Part shown: in pieces, positions 40,779 to 48,552 of the stretch
Position numbering within the stretch: the first letter of the stretch is position 1
Layout of the letters: each line of letters starts with the position of its first letter
From: JAXHUH01 sp034211175
GTDB lineage: Bacteria > Actinomycetota > Acidimicrobiia > Acidimicrobiales > CAIXPF01
Direction: 5' to 3'
DNA: 64,000 bases
NCBI GenBank assembly: GCA_034211175.1
Contig: JAXHUH010000289.1
Coordinates: 51,454 to 115,453, forward strand
The notes under the pieces: model-generated
What the model saw: only the letters and a program-made list of their open reading frames with translations
Told to the model about the DNA's origin: nothing
The model's database searches: none
Position numbers and translations under genes: made by a program

Positions 40779-41605
40779 GCGCGCTGGTCGTCTCCGTCCA
40801 CGACGTGGCCCCGGCGAGCTTCCGCGAGACCCGCCGCTGGACCGACCAGCTCCGGGTGCGCGGCGTCCCCGCCGTCCACCTCGTCATCCCCGGGCCGTGG
40901 CGCGGGCACGACACCGCCCGGGCGACCGACCTCCACGAGTGGCTGCGGGAGCGGCGCGCCGCCGGCGACGAGGTCGCCCAGCACGGCTGGCGCCACGGGC
41001 GGGCCGGCGCGACCACCTCCCGCCTCCGGTCCGGCACCGGCGCCGTCGTCTGCCGTGGCGCCCAGGAGTTCTGGGGACTCGGCCGCGGCGACGTCCGCCG
41101 GCGCCTCCACGACGGCCGGCGGGTCCTCACCGACGCCGGGTTCGACGTCGACGGCTTCACCCCGCCGGGCTGGCTGGCCGACCGCACCACCCTCGGCGTC
41201 CTCGGCGAGCTCGGCTACCGCTACACCACCTCGCACCTGTGGGTCACCGACCTCCACCGGCGACGGCGGATCCCGGCCCTGGCCTTGAGCCACCGGCCCG
41301 GGGGCCGCACCGAGGCCGCCGGCTGTCGGGCCATGCGGGCCGCCGCCCCGGTCCTCGCCCGCCGGGCCGGGTGCGTGCGGATCGCGCTCCACCCCGACGA
41401 CCTCGCCTCGACCTCGATGGTCCGGGCCGCGCTCGCCGCCATCGACGGGGCGCTCGACGCAGGCGCCGTCCCCATGACCTACCTCCAGCTCCTCGACCGC
41501 GACCGACCCGACAGCCCCTCCGGCCGGGAGCCCGTGCGGGCCGCCGTCGGGGCGGCTGGCGCGGACCCGTCCGGCTTCGGACCGTCGACCACGAGGGTGG
41601 CCTGA
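40775..41605 (+). CDS. DUF2334-type polysaccharide-deacetylase-like protein
   Basis: 276 residues; ATG overlaps the previous stop (ATGA). The opening LVVSVHDVAP has the metal-binding His-Asp of the family, and EVAQHGWRHGR supplies the H-x3-H. Later blocks GFDVDGFTPPGWLA and VRIALHPDDLA complete the NodB-like barrel. It likely removes an acetyl group from a sugar of the glycolipid made by the flanking transferases. No signal peptide, so cytosolic. Confidence 0.85.
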   Translation: MSALVVSVHDVAPASFRETRRWTDQLRVRGVPAVHLVIPGPWRGHDTARATDLHEWLRERRAAGDEVAQHGWRHGRAGATTSRLRSGTGAVVCRGAQEFWGLGRGDVRRRLHDGRRVLTDAGFDVDGFTPPGWLADRTTLGVLGELGYRYTTSHLWVTDLHRRRRIPALALSHRPGGRTEAAGCRAMRAAAPVLARRAGCVRIALHPDDLASTSMVRAALAAIDGALDAGAVPMTYLQLLDRDRPDSPSGREPVRAAVGAAGADPSGFGPSTTRVA

Positions 41606-41606
41606 C

Positions 41607-42716
41607 ATGCGCATCGTCCAGCTCGCCAACTTCCACGCACCGACCTCGGGCGGCCTGCGCACGATGGTCGACCGGCTCGCGGCCGGCTACCGCCGCGCCG
41701 GCCACTCCGTCGTCCAGATCCTGCCCGGGCCCCGGGACCGCACCGTCGTCGGCCCGTGGGGCCTGCGGATCGAGCTCGCCGCGCCCCGGGTCCACGCCTG
41801 CTACCGCCTCGTGACCCGGCCGTCGCGCGTCTGGAACCTCGTGCGGACCCTCGAGCCCGACGTCGTCGAGCTCAACGACCGCACGACGATGGTGCCGGTC
41901 GCACACCGGGCCCACGCTGCCGGCATTCCCGTCGTCCTCATCTCCCACGAGCGGATCGAGGGGATGCTCGAGGGACGCCTCCCCGCCGCCGGGGTGCGCC
42001 GTGCGCTCGCCGACCGTTGGAACCGCTCGCTCGGCGCGTCGCTCGACGTCGTCGTCTGCCCGTCCGCCTACGGCGGTGTGGAGTGGCGCCGCGTCGGCGC
42101 GGAGGTCGAGGTGGTGCCCTGGGGCGTCGACCTCGACGACCTCCACCCGCCCGCCCACCCGGTCGAGACCCCGGCCGACCAGATCCGCCTCGTCCACCTC
42201 GGACGGTTCTCGGCCGAGAAGCGGACGCCGCTGGTGCCGGCCGCCGCGGCCGAGCTCTCGGCGCGGGGCTGGCGGGTCCACCTGACCATGGTCGGCGACG
42301 GGCCCCTCCGCAGCCGCCTCCCGTCCCCGGCGGGAGTCGACGTCGCCTACGAGGGGTTCGTGACCGACCGGACCCGCCTGGCCCGCCTCCTCGGTGCCGC
42401 GGACGTCGGGATCCAGCCGTGCCCGGTCGAGACGTTCGGGCTGTCGATCCTCGAGACGCTCGCCTGCGGCACCCCGGTCGTCGTGTCCGACCGCGGCGCG
42501 GCCACCGCGCTGGCCGCGCCCGGCGCCATCATCGGTGCCGCCTCCGATCCCGGCGCCATCGCCGACGCCGCGGAGGACCTGCGCCGCCGCGACCGCGGTG
42601 CGGCCCGGCTGGCGTCGCGCCGCCGGGCGGCCGAGTTCGACGCCGACGGTGCCGTCGAGCGGATGCTGGCCATCCACGGCGGGTTCGATGGCCGCCGCTC
42701 CGCGTTGGCCTCATGA
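41607..42716 (+). CDS. GT4 glycosyltransferase
   Basis: 369 residues, one base after the previous stop. GT-B enzyme with the opening IVQLANFHAPTSGGLRTMVD, the donor-side LVHLGRFSAEKRTPLVPAAA, and E-x7-E in VETFGLSILETLACGTPVV. The donor sugar is not predictable. Together with the upstream transferase and deacetylase it suggests a two-sugar glycolipid or glycan pathway. ATGA overlap with the next gene. Confidence 0.88.
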   Translation: MRIVQLANFHAPTSGGLRTMVDRLAAGYRRAGHSVVQILPGPRDRTVVGPWGLRIELAAPRVHACYRLVTRPSRVWNLVRTLEPDVVELNDRTTMVPVAHRAHAAGIPVVLISHERIEGMLEGRLPAAGVRRALADRWNRSLGASLDVVVCPSAYGGVEWRRVGAEVEVVPWGVDLDDLHPPAHPVETPADQIRLVHLGRFSAEKRTPLVPAAAAELSARGWRVHLTMVGDGPLRSRLPSPAGVDVAYEGFVTDRTRLARLLGAADVGIQPCPVETFGLSILETLACGTPVVVSDRGAATALAAPGAIIGAASDPGAIADAAEDLRRRDRGAARLASRRRAAEFDADGAVERMLAIHGGFDGRRSALAS

Positions 42717-43405
42717 GCCGGGCGCCGACCGACCTCCGCTCGACCTCCGCGACCCCCGCGACCCGACGGACCCGCTGCCGCCCGCTCACCGACCGTGACG
42801 ACGCGTTCGTCCGCGACCTCTTCCGGTCGACCGTTGCGCTCGGCGAGGGGCGGACGCTCGCCGGCCGGGCCGGGGCCGCGTACGAGCGACTGTGCCTCGA
42901 CTGGTACCTCGGGCCGGGACGGGACCACGCCGCGGTGCTCGAGCTGGAGGAGCGGCCTGTCGGCTACGTGCTGGCCGGCGACGACGCCGACCACCACCGC
43001 TGGGCCCGCCGGCCCGCGACGGCCTACGTCGCCGGTGTGGCGGCCGACCACGTCGTCGGTCCCCGCGACGAGCTGCGCTTCCACCACCGCCGCCTCGCCG
43101 ACGGCGCCGACCGGTTCCTGCGCCCGTTCCCGCCCCCGGCCCCCTGGCACGCCCACGTCAACCTCGTCGCCGGCGGCCGCTTCGCCGACGCCGGCCTCGC
43201 GGCGCGGGACCACGTCGATCGCGTCGTGGCCGCACACGGCGGGGATCGTTGGTACGGCGAGATCAACGCCGCGGACGGCCGCCGGGCCGCGGCGCTCGCC
43301 CGGCTGGGGCTGGAGGTGGTCCACCGGCGCCGGAGCCGGACGTTCTCGGCCGTCGCCGGCCGACGCGTTGACACTCTGACAGTCGTTCGTCGGGTTCCGT
43401 CCTAG
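42713..43405 (+). CDS. GNAT-like acetyltransferase
   Basis: 230 residues; ATG overlaps the transferase stop by 4 nt. It has a long substrate lobe (RDLFRSTVALGEGRTLAGRA), strands AAVLELEERPVGYVLAG, then HAHVNLVAGGRFADAGLAARDH in the place of the CoA loop, and a final EINAADGRRAAALARLGLEV typical of GNAT C-termini. The CoA-binding Q/R-x2-G-x-G/A motif is not clear, so catalysis is less certain. Probably acylates the glycan of this operon. Confidence 0.65.
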   Translation: MSRAPTDLRSTSATPATRRTRCRPLTDRDDAFVRDLFRSTVALGEGRTLAGRAGAAYERLCLDWYLGPGRDHAAVLELEERPVGYVLAGDDADHHRWARRPATAYVAGVAADHVVGPRDELRFHHRRLADGADRFLRPFPPPAPWHAHVNLVAGGRFADAGLAARDHVDRVVAAHGGDRWYGEINAADGRRAAALARLGLEVVHRRRSRTFSAVAGRRVDTLTVVRRVPS

Positions 43406-43576
43406 GGGCGGAACCCGGTTTCGCGAGCATGCCTATCGCGGTTCAGGCAGGGGGCGCCCGAACCGCCCGAGCCGCCGGGTTCGCCGCGGTGGCCCGGCCG
43501 GGCCGCTGACGCACCGACCCGGGACGAGACCGAGAACGAGGGGCGACCAGCTCGCCTCGAAGGGCCACGGGAGGCA

Positions 43577-44482
43577 GTGCCGGTGAGTCCCCCACGTGAT
43601 CGAGGACCGACGACGCCGGTGCGCGTCACCCAGATCACCGACACCCACCTCAGCGCCCGGCGGCCGTACGCGCTCCACAACTGGGACGTGCTGCTGCACC
43701 ACCTCGACGGGTCCCGCCCCGAGCTGGTCGTCCACAGCGGCGACCTGGTGCTCGACGATCCGGACGACGACGACCTGCGATTCGCGCTCGCGCAGCAGGC
43801 CCGCCTGCCCGGGCCGTGGCGGGCCGTGCCCGGCAACCACGACATCGGTGAGCCGGGGCTGGCCCCGGGCGACGAGCGCGCCGTGACCAACGCCAGGCTC
43901 GCCCGATGGCGCCGCGCCTGGGGCCACGACCACTGGGCCGTCGACCTCGGCTCGTGGCGGGTCGTCGGCCTGAACGCCATGGTGCTCGGCTCCGGCCTGA
44001 CGGCCGAGTGGGCCCAGGACCGCTGGCTCGACGAGCAGCTCGCGTCGGCGGCCGACGAGGGGCGCCACGTGGCGCTGTTCCTCCACAAGCCCCTGTTCCT
44101 CCACCGCGTCCACGATCCGCAGGCGCGCCGCGAGACCGTCCTGCCCGAGCCGCGGGACCGCCTGCTCGAACGGATCGTCGGCGGTCCGGTGCGCCTCGTC
44201 GGGTCCGGCCACCTCCACCAGCGCCGCTCCGTCGTGTGGCGCGATGTCGCGTTCGTGTGGTGCCCCGCGTCGGGCTACGTGCGCGAGGCCGGACGGACGT
44301 CGTCGTTCGACGGTGTCCGCGAGGTCGGCTGCGCCGAGTACGAGCTGTGGCCCGACGGCACCGTCTCGTGGGGGTTCACCCGGGTGCCGGGCATGGTCGA
44401 CGTCGACGTCGAACCGGTCGTCGCCCGCTACGGGCGTCTCTCGGCGGCGCCCGCCGTCACGGTCACCGCCACGGCGGGCTGA
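43577..44482 (+). CDS. Calcineurin-like metallophosphoesterase
   Basis: 301 residues, GTG after GGGAGG. All five metal blocks are present: TDTHLS (D-x-H), VHSGDLV (GD), VPGNHDIG (GNHD), LHKPLF (H) and SGHLHQ (GH-x-H), so a two-metal phosphodiesterase or monoesterase is expected, in the CpdA/GpdQ size class. No signal peptide. The substrate could be a cyclic nucleotide or glycerophosphodiester; not determinable. Convergent with the stress-module ATPase, 12 bp between stops. Confidence 0.87.
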   Translation: MPVSPPRDRGPTTPVRVTQITDTHLSARRPYALHNWDVLLHHLDGSRPELVVHSGDLVLDDPDDDDLRFALAQQARLPGPWRAVPGNHDIGEPGLAPGDERAVTNARLARWRRAWGHDHWAVDLGSWRVVGLNAMVLGSGLTAEWAQDRWLDEQLASAADEGRHVALFLHKPLFLHRVHDPQARRETVLPEPRDRLLERIVGGPVRLVGSGHLHQRRSVVWRDVAFVWCPASGYVREAGRTSSFDGVREVGCAEYELWPDGTVSWGFTRVPGMVDVDVEPVVARYGRLSAAPAVTVTATAG

Positions 44483-44494
44483 GCGGCCCGACGC

Positions 44495-44962
44495 TCAGCT
44501 CAGGTCGACGACGATCTCGGCCGCCGTCCCGCCGGGGCGGCCGTGGAAGCGCACGTCGCTGAGCGAGGTGGCCACGGTGAGGCCCAGGCCGAGGCCGTGC
44601 TCGGTCGACAGCGGTGCCTGCTTGCCGATCGCGTCGAGCACCCGCGGGTCGATGCCTCCGCCGTTGTCCTCGACGAGGACCGTGACCCGGTGGTGGGGCC
44701 GGTGGTGGAGCTCGAGGCGGACCCGGTCGCGGCGATCGAGTCGACGATGGGCCTCGATGGCGTTGGTCGCCAGCTCGGTGACCGACACCAGCAGCGTGCG
44801 GATCCGGTCGTCGGTCATGGTCTCCTCGGCCTCGAGCGCGGAGCGCACGGCGAGGCGGAGGCAGCTGAGCAGCTCCACGGACGGGTCGACCTCGAGCGCG
44901 AGCACGAGGTCGGACGTGCCCCCCGCCGCGGCGGTCGGCGCCCGGTCGGTCGACTCGGTCAT
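44495..44962 (-). CDS. Serine-kinase-type anti-sigma ATPase (RsbW-like)
   Basis: 155 residues from the ATG at 44962 with GGAG upstream; longer ORF starts add an Arg-rich leader. GHKL ATPase with N box SVTELATNAIEAH, G1 VEDNGGGID and G2 STEHGLGLGLTVATSL. This is the HATPase_c_2 group that binds sigma factors and phosphorylates STAS antagonists. The neighbouring SigB-like factor and STAS proteins make it the likely switch kinase of the module, though it sits 0.5 kb from them and faces the same way. Confidence 0.82.
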   Translation of the reverse strand: MTESTDRAPTAAAGGTSDLVLALEVDPSVELLSCLRLAVRSALEAEETMTDDRIRTLLVSVTELATNAIEAHRRLDRRDRVRLELHHRPHHRVTVLVEDNGGGIDPRVLDAIGKQAPLSTEHGLGLGLTVATSLSDVRFHGRPGGTAAEIVVDLS

Positions 44963-44985
44963 CTCAACGCTCCGCGCCGCACCGG

Positions 44986-44991
44986 TAAGGT
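44986..44991 (+). promoter_or_regulatory. Candidate -10 (TAAGGT)
   Basis: TAAGGT lies in the 138-bp divergent gap, about 110 nt before the ATG at 45101; an in-frame GTG at 44996 could be an alternative near-leaderless start of that gene. Confidence 0.3.
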
Positions 44992-45100
44992 CGCGGTGCA
45001 GCGGGCGTCCTTCGTGCCGCGCCGGCCGCCGACCGTGGCGGTGAGGGCGCGACCGGAGCCGTCGGTTCCGGTGTCGGGCGCCGCAGGGAAGGGCCGGTCG

Positions 45101-45451
45101 ATGTCTTCGAAGATACGGCTCACGTTGGCCGAGCACACGTCGATGGCGCCGTTGCGCGCCGTCCTCATCGATGCATGCGCCCGCATCGGCTGCACCGTCG
45201 ATCGGGCCGAGCTGGTCGCCGTCGGCGCGCTCGAGCTGTGCGCGCTCGTGCGCGGGGCCGGCGGCCCGGTCGAGATCGAGATCAACACCGGCGAGGATGT
45301 CCTCTCGTGCACGGGTCGGGGACCGGGCCCGACCGGGGTCGTCGACGCGGACGCGTCCGCCCTGCTGCGGATCGCGGGGATCGTGCCGTTCGGCCTGGTC
45401 GAGGGCGAGTCGCCCGGATCGTTCGACTTCGCGGTCCGGGCCTGCGTCTGA
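45101..45451 (+). CDS. Hypothetical protein, possibly degenerate GHKL-like
   Basis: 116 residues from the ATG at 45101 with GGGAAGGG about 10 nt upstream. The layout (IRLTLAEHTSMAPLRAVLID, AELVAVGALELCALV, VEIEINTGEDVLSCTGRGPG) mimics the first half of an RsbW-like ATPase: the Glu of the N box is kept (ALELCALV) but the Asn is lost, and there are no G boxes. It ends with SFDFAVRACV. It may be a non-catalytic sigma-binding relative. Divergent from the true ATPase and convergent with the sigma gene. Confidence 0.5.
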   Translation: MSSKIRLTLAEHTSMAPLRAVLIDACARIGCTVDRAELVAVGALELCALVRGAGGPVEIEINTGEDVLSCTGRGPGPTGVVDADASALLRIAGIVPFGLVEGESPGSFDFAVRACV

Positions 45452-45464
45452 GCGGCGTGGGGCA

Positions 45465-46241
45465 TCATGTGTCCCCGAGTCGATCGCGCAGCAGCGCCAG
45501 CACGGCGCGGATCCGCCGGTGGACCTGGGGCTGGCTGATCCCGAGGATCCGGCCGATCTCCTCCTGGGTGAGCTCGTCGCCGTAGCGCATGCGGAGCAGG
45601 TCGCGCTGTGCCTCGTCGAGCGTGGTCACGGCCGCCTCGACGCTCATCAGCCGGTCGACGGCGTCGATCCGCTCGTCGTGCCCGCCGGTCCGCGCGTCGT
45701 CGGACCCCTCCGGCCGCGGGCTGCCGCGTCGGCTGGCGCCGGCCTCCATCGCCTCGAGCACCGCCGCCTCGGCGACGCCGGACGCCCGGGCGATCTCCGC
45801 GGCGGTCGGGGAGCGACCGAGCAGGGTGGTCAGCTCGGTGCGGGTCCGCTCGACGGCGACCAGGTTCTCCTTCACCCGGCGCGGCACGTGGGCGAGCCAC
45901 GTCGCGTCCCGGAGGTGGCGCTTGAGCTCACCGATGATCGTCGGCACCGCGAACGTCAGGAAGTCGCCCCGCGCCGGCTGGTAGCGCCGTGCTGCGAGGA
46001 CGAGCCCGAGCACGGCCACCTGCCGGAGGTCCTCGTCGGGGCGGCCGCCACGGGCCCATCGGCCGGCGAGCCGCTCGGCGACCGCCAGGTTGGCGACGAC
46101 GAGGTCGGCGCGCTGGCGATCGGAGAGATCGGCGCCGATCGTGTCGGCGGGCATGGAGGTCGTGTCGCTGCGCACGGAGTTCGCCATGGTGGGGTCGACC
46201 CGCACGATGCGGGACTCGGTCGGGAACAGGTGAGCAGTCAC
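45465..46241 (-). CDS. Alternative sigma factor, SigB/SigF family
   Basis: 258 residues from the GTG at 46241, whose G is the last base of the upstream TAG stop; an ATG at 46187 is an alternative. Sigma region 2 (DLRQVAVLGLVLAARRYQPA, DFLTFAVPTIIGELKRHLRD), region 3 (LLGRSPTAAEIARASGV) and region 4 (LTQEEIGRILGISQPQVHRR) are all present, as in general-stress and sporulation-type factors. It closes the STAS-phosphatase-sigma operon and is probably released when the RsbW-like kinase binds a dephosphorylated STAS protein. Confidence 0.9.
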   Translation of the reverse strand: MTAHLFPTESRIVRVDPTMANSVRSDTTSMPADTIGADLSDRQRADLVVANLAVAERLAGRWARGGRPDEDLRQVAVLGLVLAARRYQPARGDFLTFAVPTIIGELKRHLRDATWLAHVPRRVKENLVAVERTRTELTTLLGRSPTAAEIARASGVAEAAVLEAMEAGASRRGSPRPEGSDDARTGGHDERIDAVDRLMSVEAAVTTLDEAQRDLLRMRYGDELTQEEIGRILGISQPQVHRRIRAVLALLRDRLGDT

Positions 46242-47395
46242 TACCCGGTGCGACCGCGATCGAAGCGGGTCGTCGGTGCCTCCGAGGGCCCGAGATCGAC
46301 GCACACCACCGTGGCGTCATCGGCCAACGGCGCCGCCCGGTGGTCGATCACCCGGTCCACCAGGGCGCGCACGGCGAGCACGGGGGGCTGGTCGGCGAGC
46401 TCGGCGAGCGTCGTCGCCAGGCGGTGCTCGCCCCACGCCCCACCGGTGTCCGGGCGGGCATCGGTGACACCGTCGGTCAGCAGGACGAGGCGGTCACCGG
46501 CCTCCGCGTCGACCACGTGGCGCCGTGGCGACGACGTCGGCTCCAGCCCGAGCGGGAGGTCGGCGGGCAGCTCCAGCGAGCGTGCTTCGCTCCCGCGGAC
46601 CCGCCACATGCTCGGATGCCCCGCGTTGACCGCCTCGACGCCGTCGCCGGTGATCCGCAGGAGCGCCGCGGTCACGAACCGGGTCCCGCCGAACTCCTCC
46701 CACAGGGAGCGGTTGACCGATGCGGCCTGCTCGACGAGGTCCCCGCCCTCGCGTCGGGCGTTGCGGAGGGCGGCCACGGCGAGCGTCACGCACAAGGTCG
46801 CGGACTGCCCGTGGCCCATCGCATCGAGGATCGCGACGTCGGCCACCGCGTCGCTCACCGCGTGGTCGAACGCGTCGCCGGCGATCTCGTAGGCGGGCTC
46901 GAGGAGACCGGCGAGGCGGCACGCACTGCTCGACGTGGCCCGCGCCGGCAGCATCGCCCACTGCATCTCCGCCGCCACCGACATCTGCCGGCGACGGCGG
47001 ACGGCCTCGACCGCATCGCTCGTCGTGCGCGAGCCGTCGAGGTGGCGGCCGAGCAGCGCGGCCAGCGCCACGATGTCGTCGGCGGCGTCGGGCCCCGGTG
47101 GCCTCTCCAGGGCGAGCGCACCGATCGTCTGGTCCGCCGAGCGCAACGGCACGAGGTGCCCCAGCGCGGCGTGGTCGATCGATCGGCCGTCCAGCAGTGC
47201 GACGCGCTCGGCCGCGGTCGGCGTCACCGGCACACCGGTCTCGAGGTCCCGCAGCTGCGACTCGGAGTGGTCGAGCAGGAGGAGGCGGGTCCCGGCGAGT
47301 CCGAGCTCCGCGGCGAGGGTGTCGCGGACGTCGATGACCAGCGTGGGCTCGGGCGCGCGCAGCACCCGGGTCGCCAACCGGGCGAGGGCCGTCAT
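46241..47395 (-). CDS. GAF-PP2C (SpoIIE/RsbU-like) phosphatase
   Basis: 384 residues; ATG at 47395 overlaps the STAS stop as ATGA. A GAF-like sensor (about 20-125, HLVPLRSADQTIGALALERP) precedes a SpoIIE phosphatase domain with QWAMLPAR, AYEIAGDAFDH (metal Asp), LDAMGHG, NAGHPSMW, LTDGVTDAR and PLADDATVV. It should dephosphorylate the STAS antagonist in response to a small-molecule or redox signal sensed by the GAF domain, freeing the sigma factor encoded next. Confidence 0.88.
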   Translation of the reverse strand: MTALARLATRVLRAPEPTLVIDVRDTLAAELGLAGTRLLLLDHSESQLRDLETGVPVTPTAAERVALLDGRSIDHAALGHLVPLRSADQTIGALALERPPGPDAADDIVALAALLGRHLDGSRTTSDAVEAVRRRRQMSVAAEMQWAMLPARATSSSACRLAGLLEPAYEIAGDAFDHAVSDAVADVAILDAMGHGQSATLCVTLAVAALRNARREGGDLVEQAASVNRSLWEEFGGTRFVTAALLRITGDGVEAVNAGHPSMWRVRGSEARSLELPADLPLGLEPTSSPRRHVVDAEAGDRLVLLTDGVTDARPDTGGAWGEHRLATTLAELADQPPVLAVRALVDRVIDHRAAPLADDATVVCVDLGPSEAPTTRFDRGRTG

Positions 47396-47754
47396 GTGTC
47401 GGGCGCCGCGGTGACGTGGTCGACGGCGTCGGGGACGTCCGACCAGACGCTGAGCGTCTCGAGCATGCCGGCGATCTCGAGGATGCGCAGGACGACCTTG
47501 TCGGTGCACACGAACGCGCATCGCCCGCCCTCGCCGGTGATGCGCCGCCACATGCGGTAGAGGAGGCCGAGGCCCGAGGAGTCGAGGATGTCGAGCTCGT
47601 CGAGCACGATCACCAGGCGGACGGGCCGGGAGGCACGGTCGAGGCCCATCCGCTCGAGCGCGGCGGACGTGGCGGCGTCGAGGTCGCCGCTGAGCGTCGC
47701 GACGACGACGGGGTCGCGCAGCTCGGTGCGCACGCTGAGCCCTGTTCGGTCCAT
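47392..47754 (-). CDS. STAS-domain anti-sigma factor antagonist, copy 1
   Basis: 120 residues from the ATG at 47754 (an upstream start at 47790 is possible). STAS fold with VVVATLSGDLDAATSAALER and the phosphorylatable serine motif ELDILDSSGLGLLYRM. The DSSG core is the site used by RsbV/SpoIIAA proteins. First gene of the operon with the phosphatase and sigma factor. Confidence 0.85.
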   Translation of the reverse strand: MDRTGLSVRTELRDPVVVATLSGDLDAATSAALERMGLDRASRPVRLVIVLDELDILDSSGLGLLYRMWRRITGEGGRCAFVCTDKVVLRILEIAGMLETLSVWSDVPDAVDHVTAAPDT

Positions 47755-47936
47755 CCGGGGCCGATTCTGCCTCACGTCGTGCGCCGGCACGAACGACGGG
47801 GCCGGAACCGGCGTCCGGGACGATGGTCCACCTCACGCCGTGGCGCCGGAAGCGCGATGATGTTCCTTCGCGCATGAGGCGGGTATCGCGGGGTACCCAC
47901 GCAGGCGCGCCAGCTCCCAGGAGGTCGGACACAGCG

Positions 47937-48260
47937 GTGGGATTCAACTACGAGGTCAACCAGGACCCAGGTCCGGGCGAACCGGCGGTCTACCGCCTGT
48001 CCGGCGACCTCGACAACCGCGTCCAGCCTCCCGAGGGCCGGCTGGTGCTCGATCTCGACCCGGTCGCGCCGGGACGCGACGTCGTGCTCGATGCCTCCGA
48101 GCTGGAGTTCCTCGACTCCACCGGCATCCGCCACCTGCTGGATGTCCGGAGCGCGGTCGTCGAGCAGGGCGGCGCCCTGCAGCTGCGCGGTGCGCGCCCG
48201 GTCGTCAAGCGGGTGGTCGAGGTGACCGGCCTCACCGACGCGCTCGGCGTCGTCGACTGA
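47937..48260 (+). CDS. STAS-domain anti-sigma factor antagonist, copy 2
   Basis: 107 residues from the GTG at 47937; AGGAGGTC lies a longish 12 nt upstream. STAS fold: PAVYRLSGDLDNRVQPPEGR, the core LEFLDSTGIRHLLDVR (Ser-Thr-Gly, phosphorylatable) and GARPVVKRVVEVTGLTDALG. Divergent from copy 1, so it may be controlled separately and feed a second signal into the same kinase. Confidence 0.83.
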   Translation: MGFNYEVNQDPGPGEPAVYRLSGDLDNRVQPPEGRLVLDLDPVAPGRDVVLDASELEFLDSTGIRHLLDVRSAVVEQGGALQLRGARPVVKRVVEVTGLTDALGVVD

Positions 48261-48295
48261 TCGCCTCCCGGTCCGCGCACGAAGGTTGACCCGAC

Positions 48296-48324
48296 GTTCA
48301 CACGCCCGTCGTCATCCTGTGAAC
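48296..48324. promoter_or_regulatory. Inverted repeat GTTCACA-N15-TGTGAAC
   Basis: A perfect 7-bp inverted repeat lies in the 292-bp gap between the STAS gene and the MFS gene. It could be an operator; the half-site resembles a PHO unit but is inverted rather than direct. Nothing else is recognised in the gap besides the MFS -10 element. Confidence 0.3.
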
Positions 48325-48539
48325 CTGCGGATACGCAGGTCGGTCATCATCTCCATCACACGGGCATCGAGTCCGCAGCGGCGCCGTACCGGGCGTTGCG
48401 GGTGACGGGCCCGTGGTGGAGGACGTGGTGAACGACGCGACGCCGTCGTTTCCCACGTCCTCTGCGCGTGGGCCACTCGACGGTCGCGACGCCTCGTGGC
48501 CGCCCCCGGCGGGCTCCCGGCCCGGTGGGGCGAGCCCCC

Positions 48540-48545
48540 TACGAT
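48540..48545 (+). promoter_or_regulatory. -10 element (TACGAT) of the leaderless MFS gene
   Basis: TACGAT ends 7 nt before the GTG at 48553; the ATG at 48544 overlaps the hexamer and is therefore unlikely to be used. Confidence 0.45.
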
Positions 48546-48552
48546 GGGGGCC

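Noticed and set aside
45171..46892. 573-codon plus-strand ORF opposite the SigB and phosphatase genes
   Set aside because: Antisense shadow; the minus strand carries clear sigma and SpoIIE motifs with overlapping stop/start codons.
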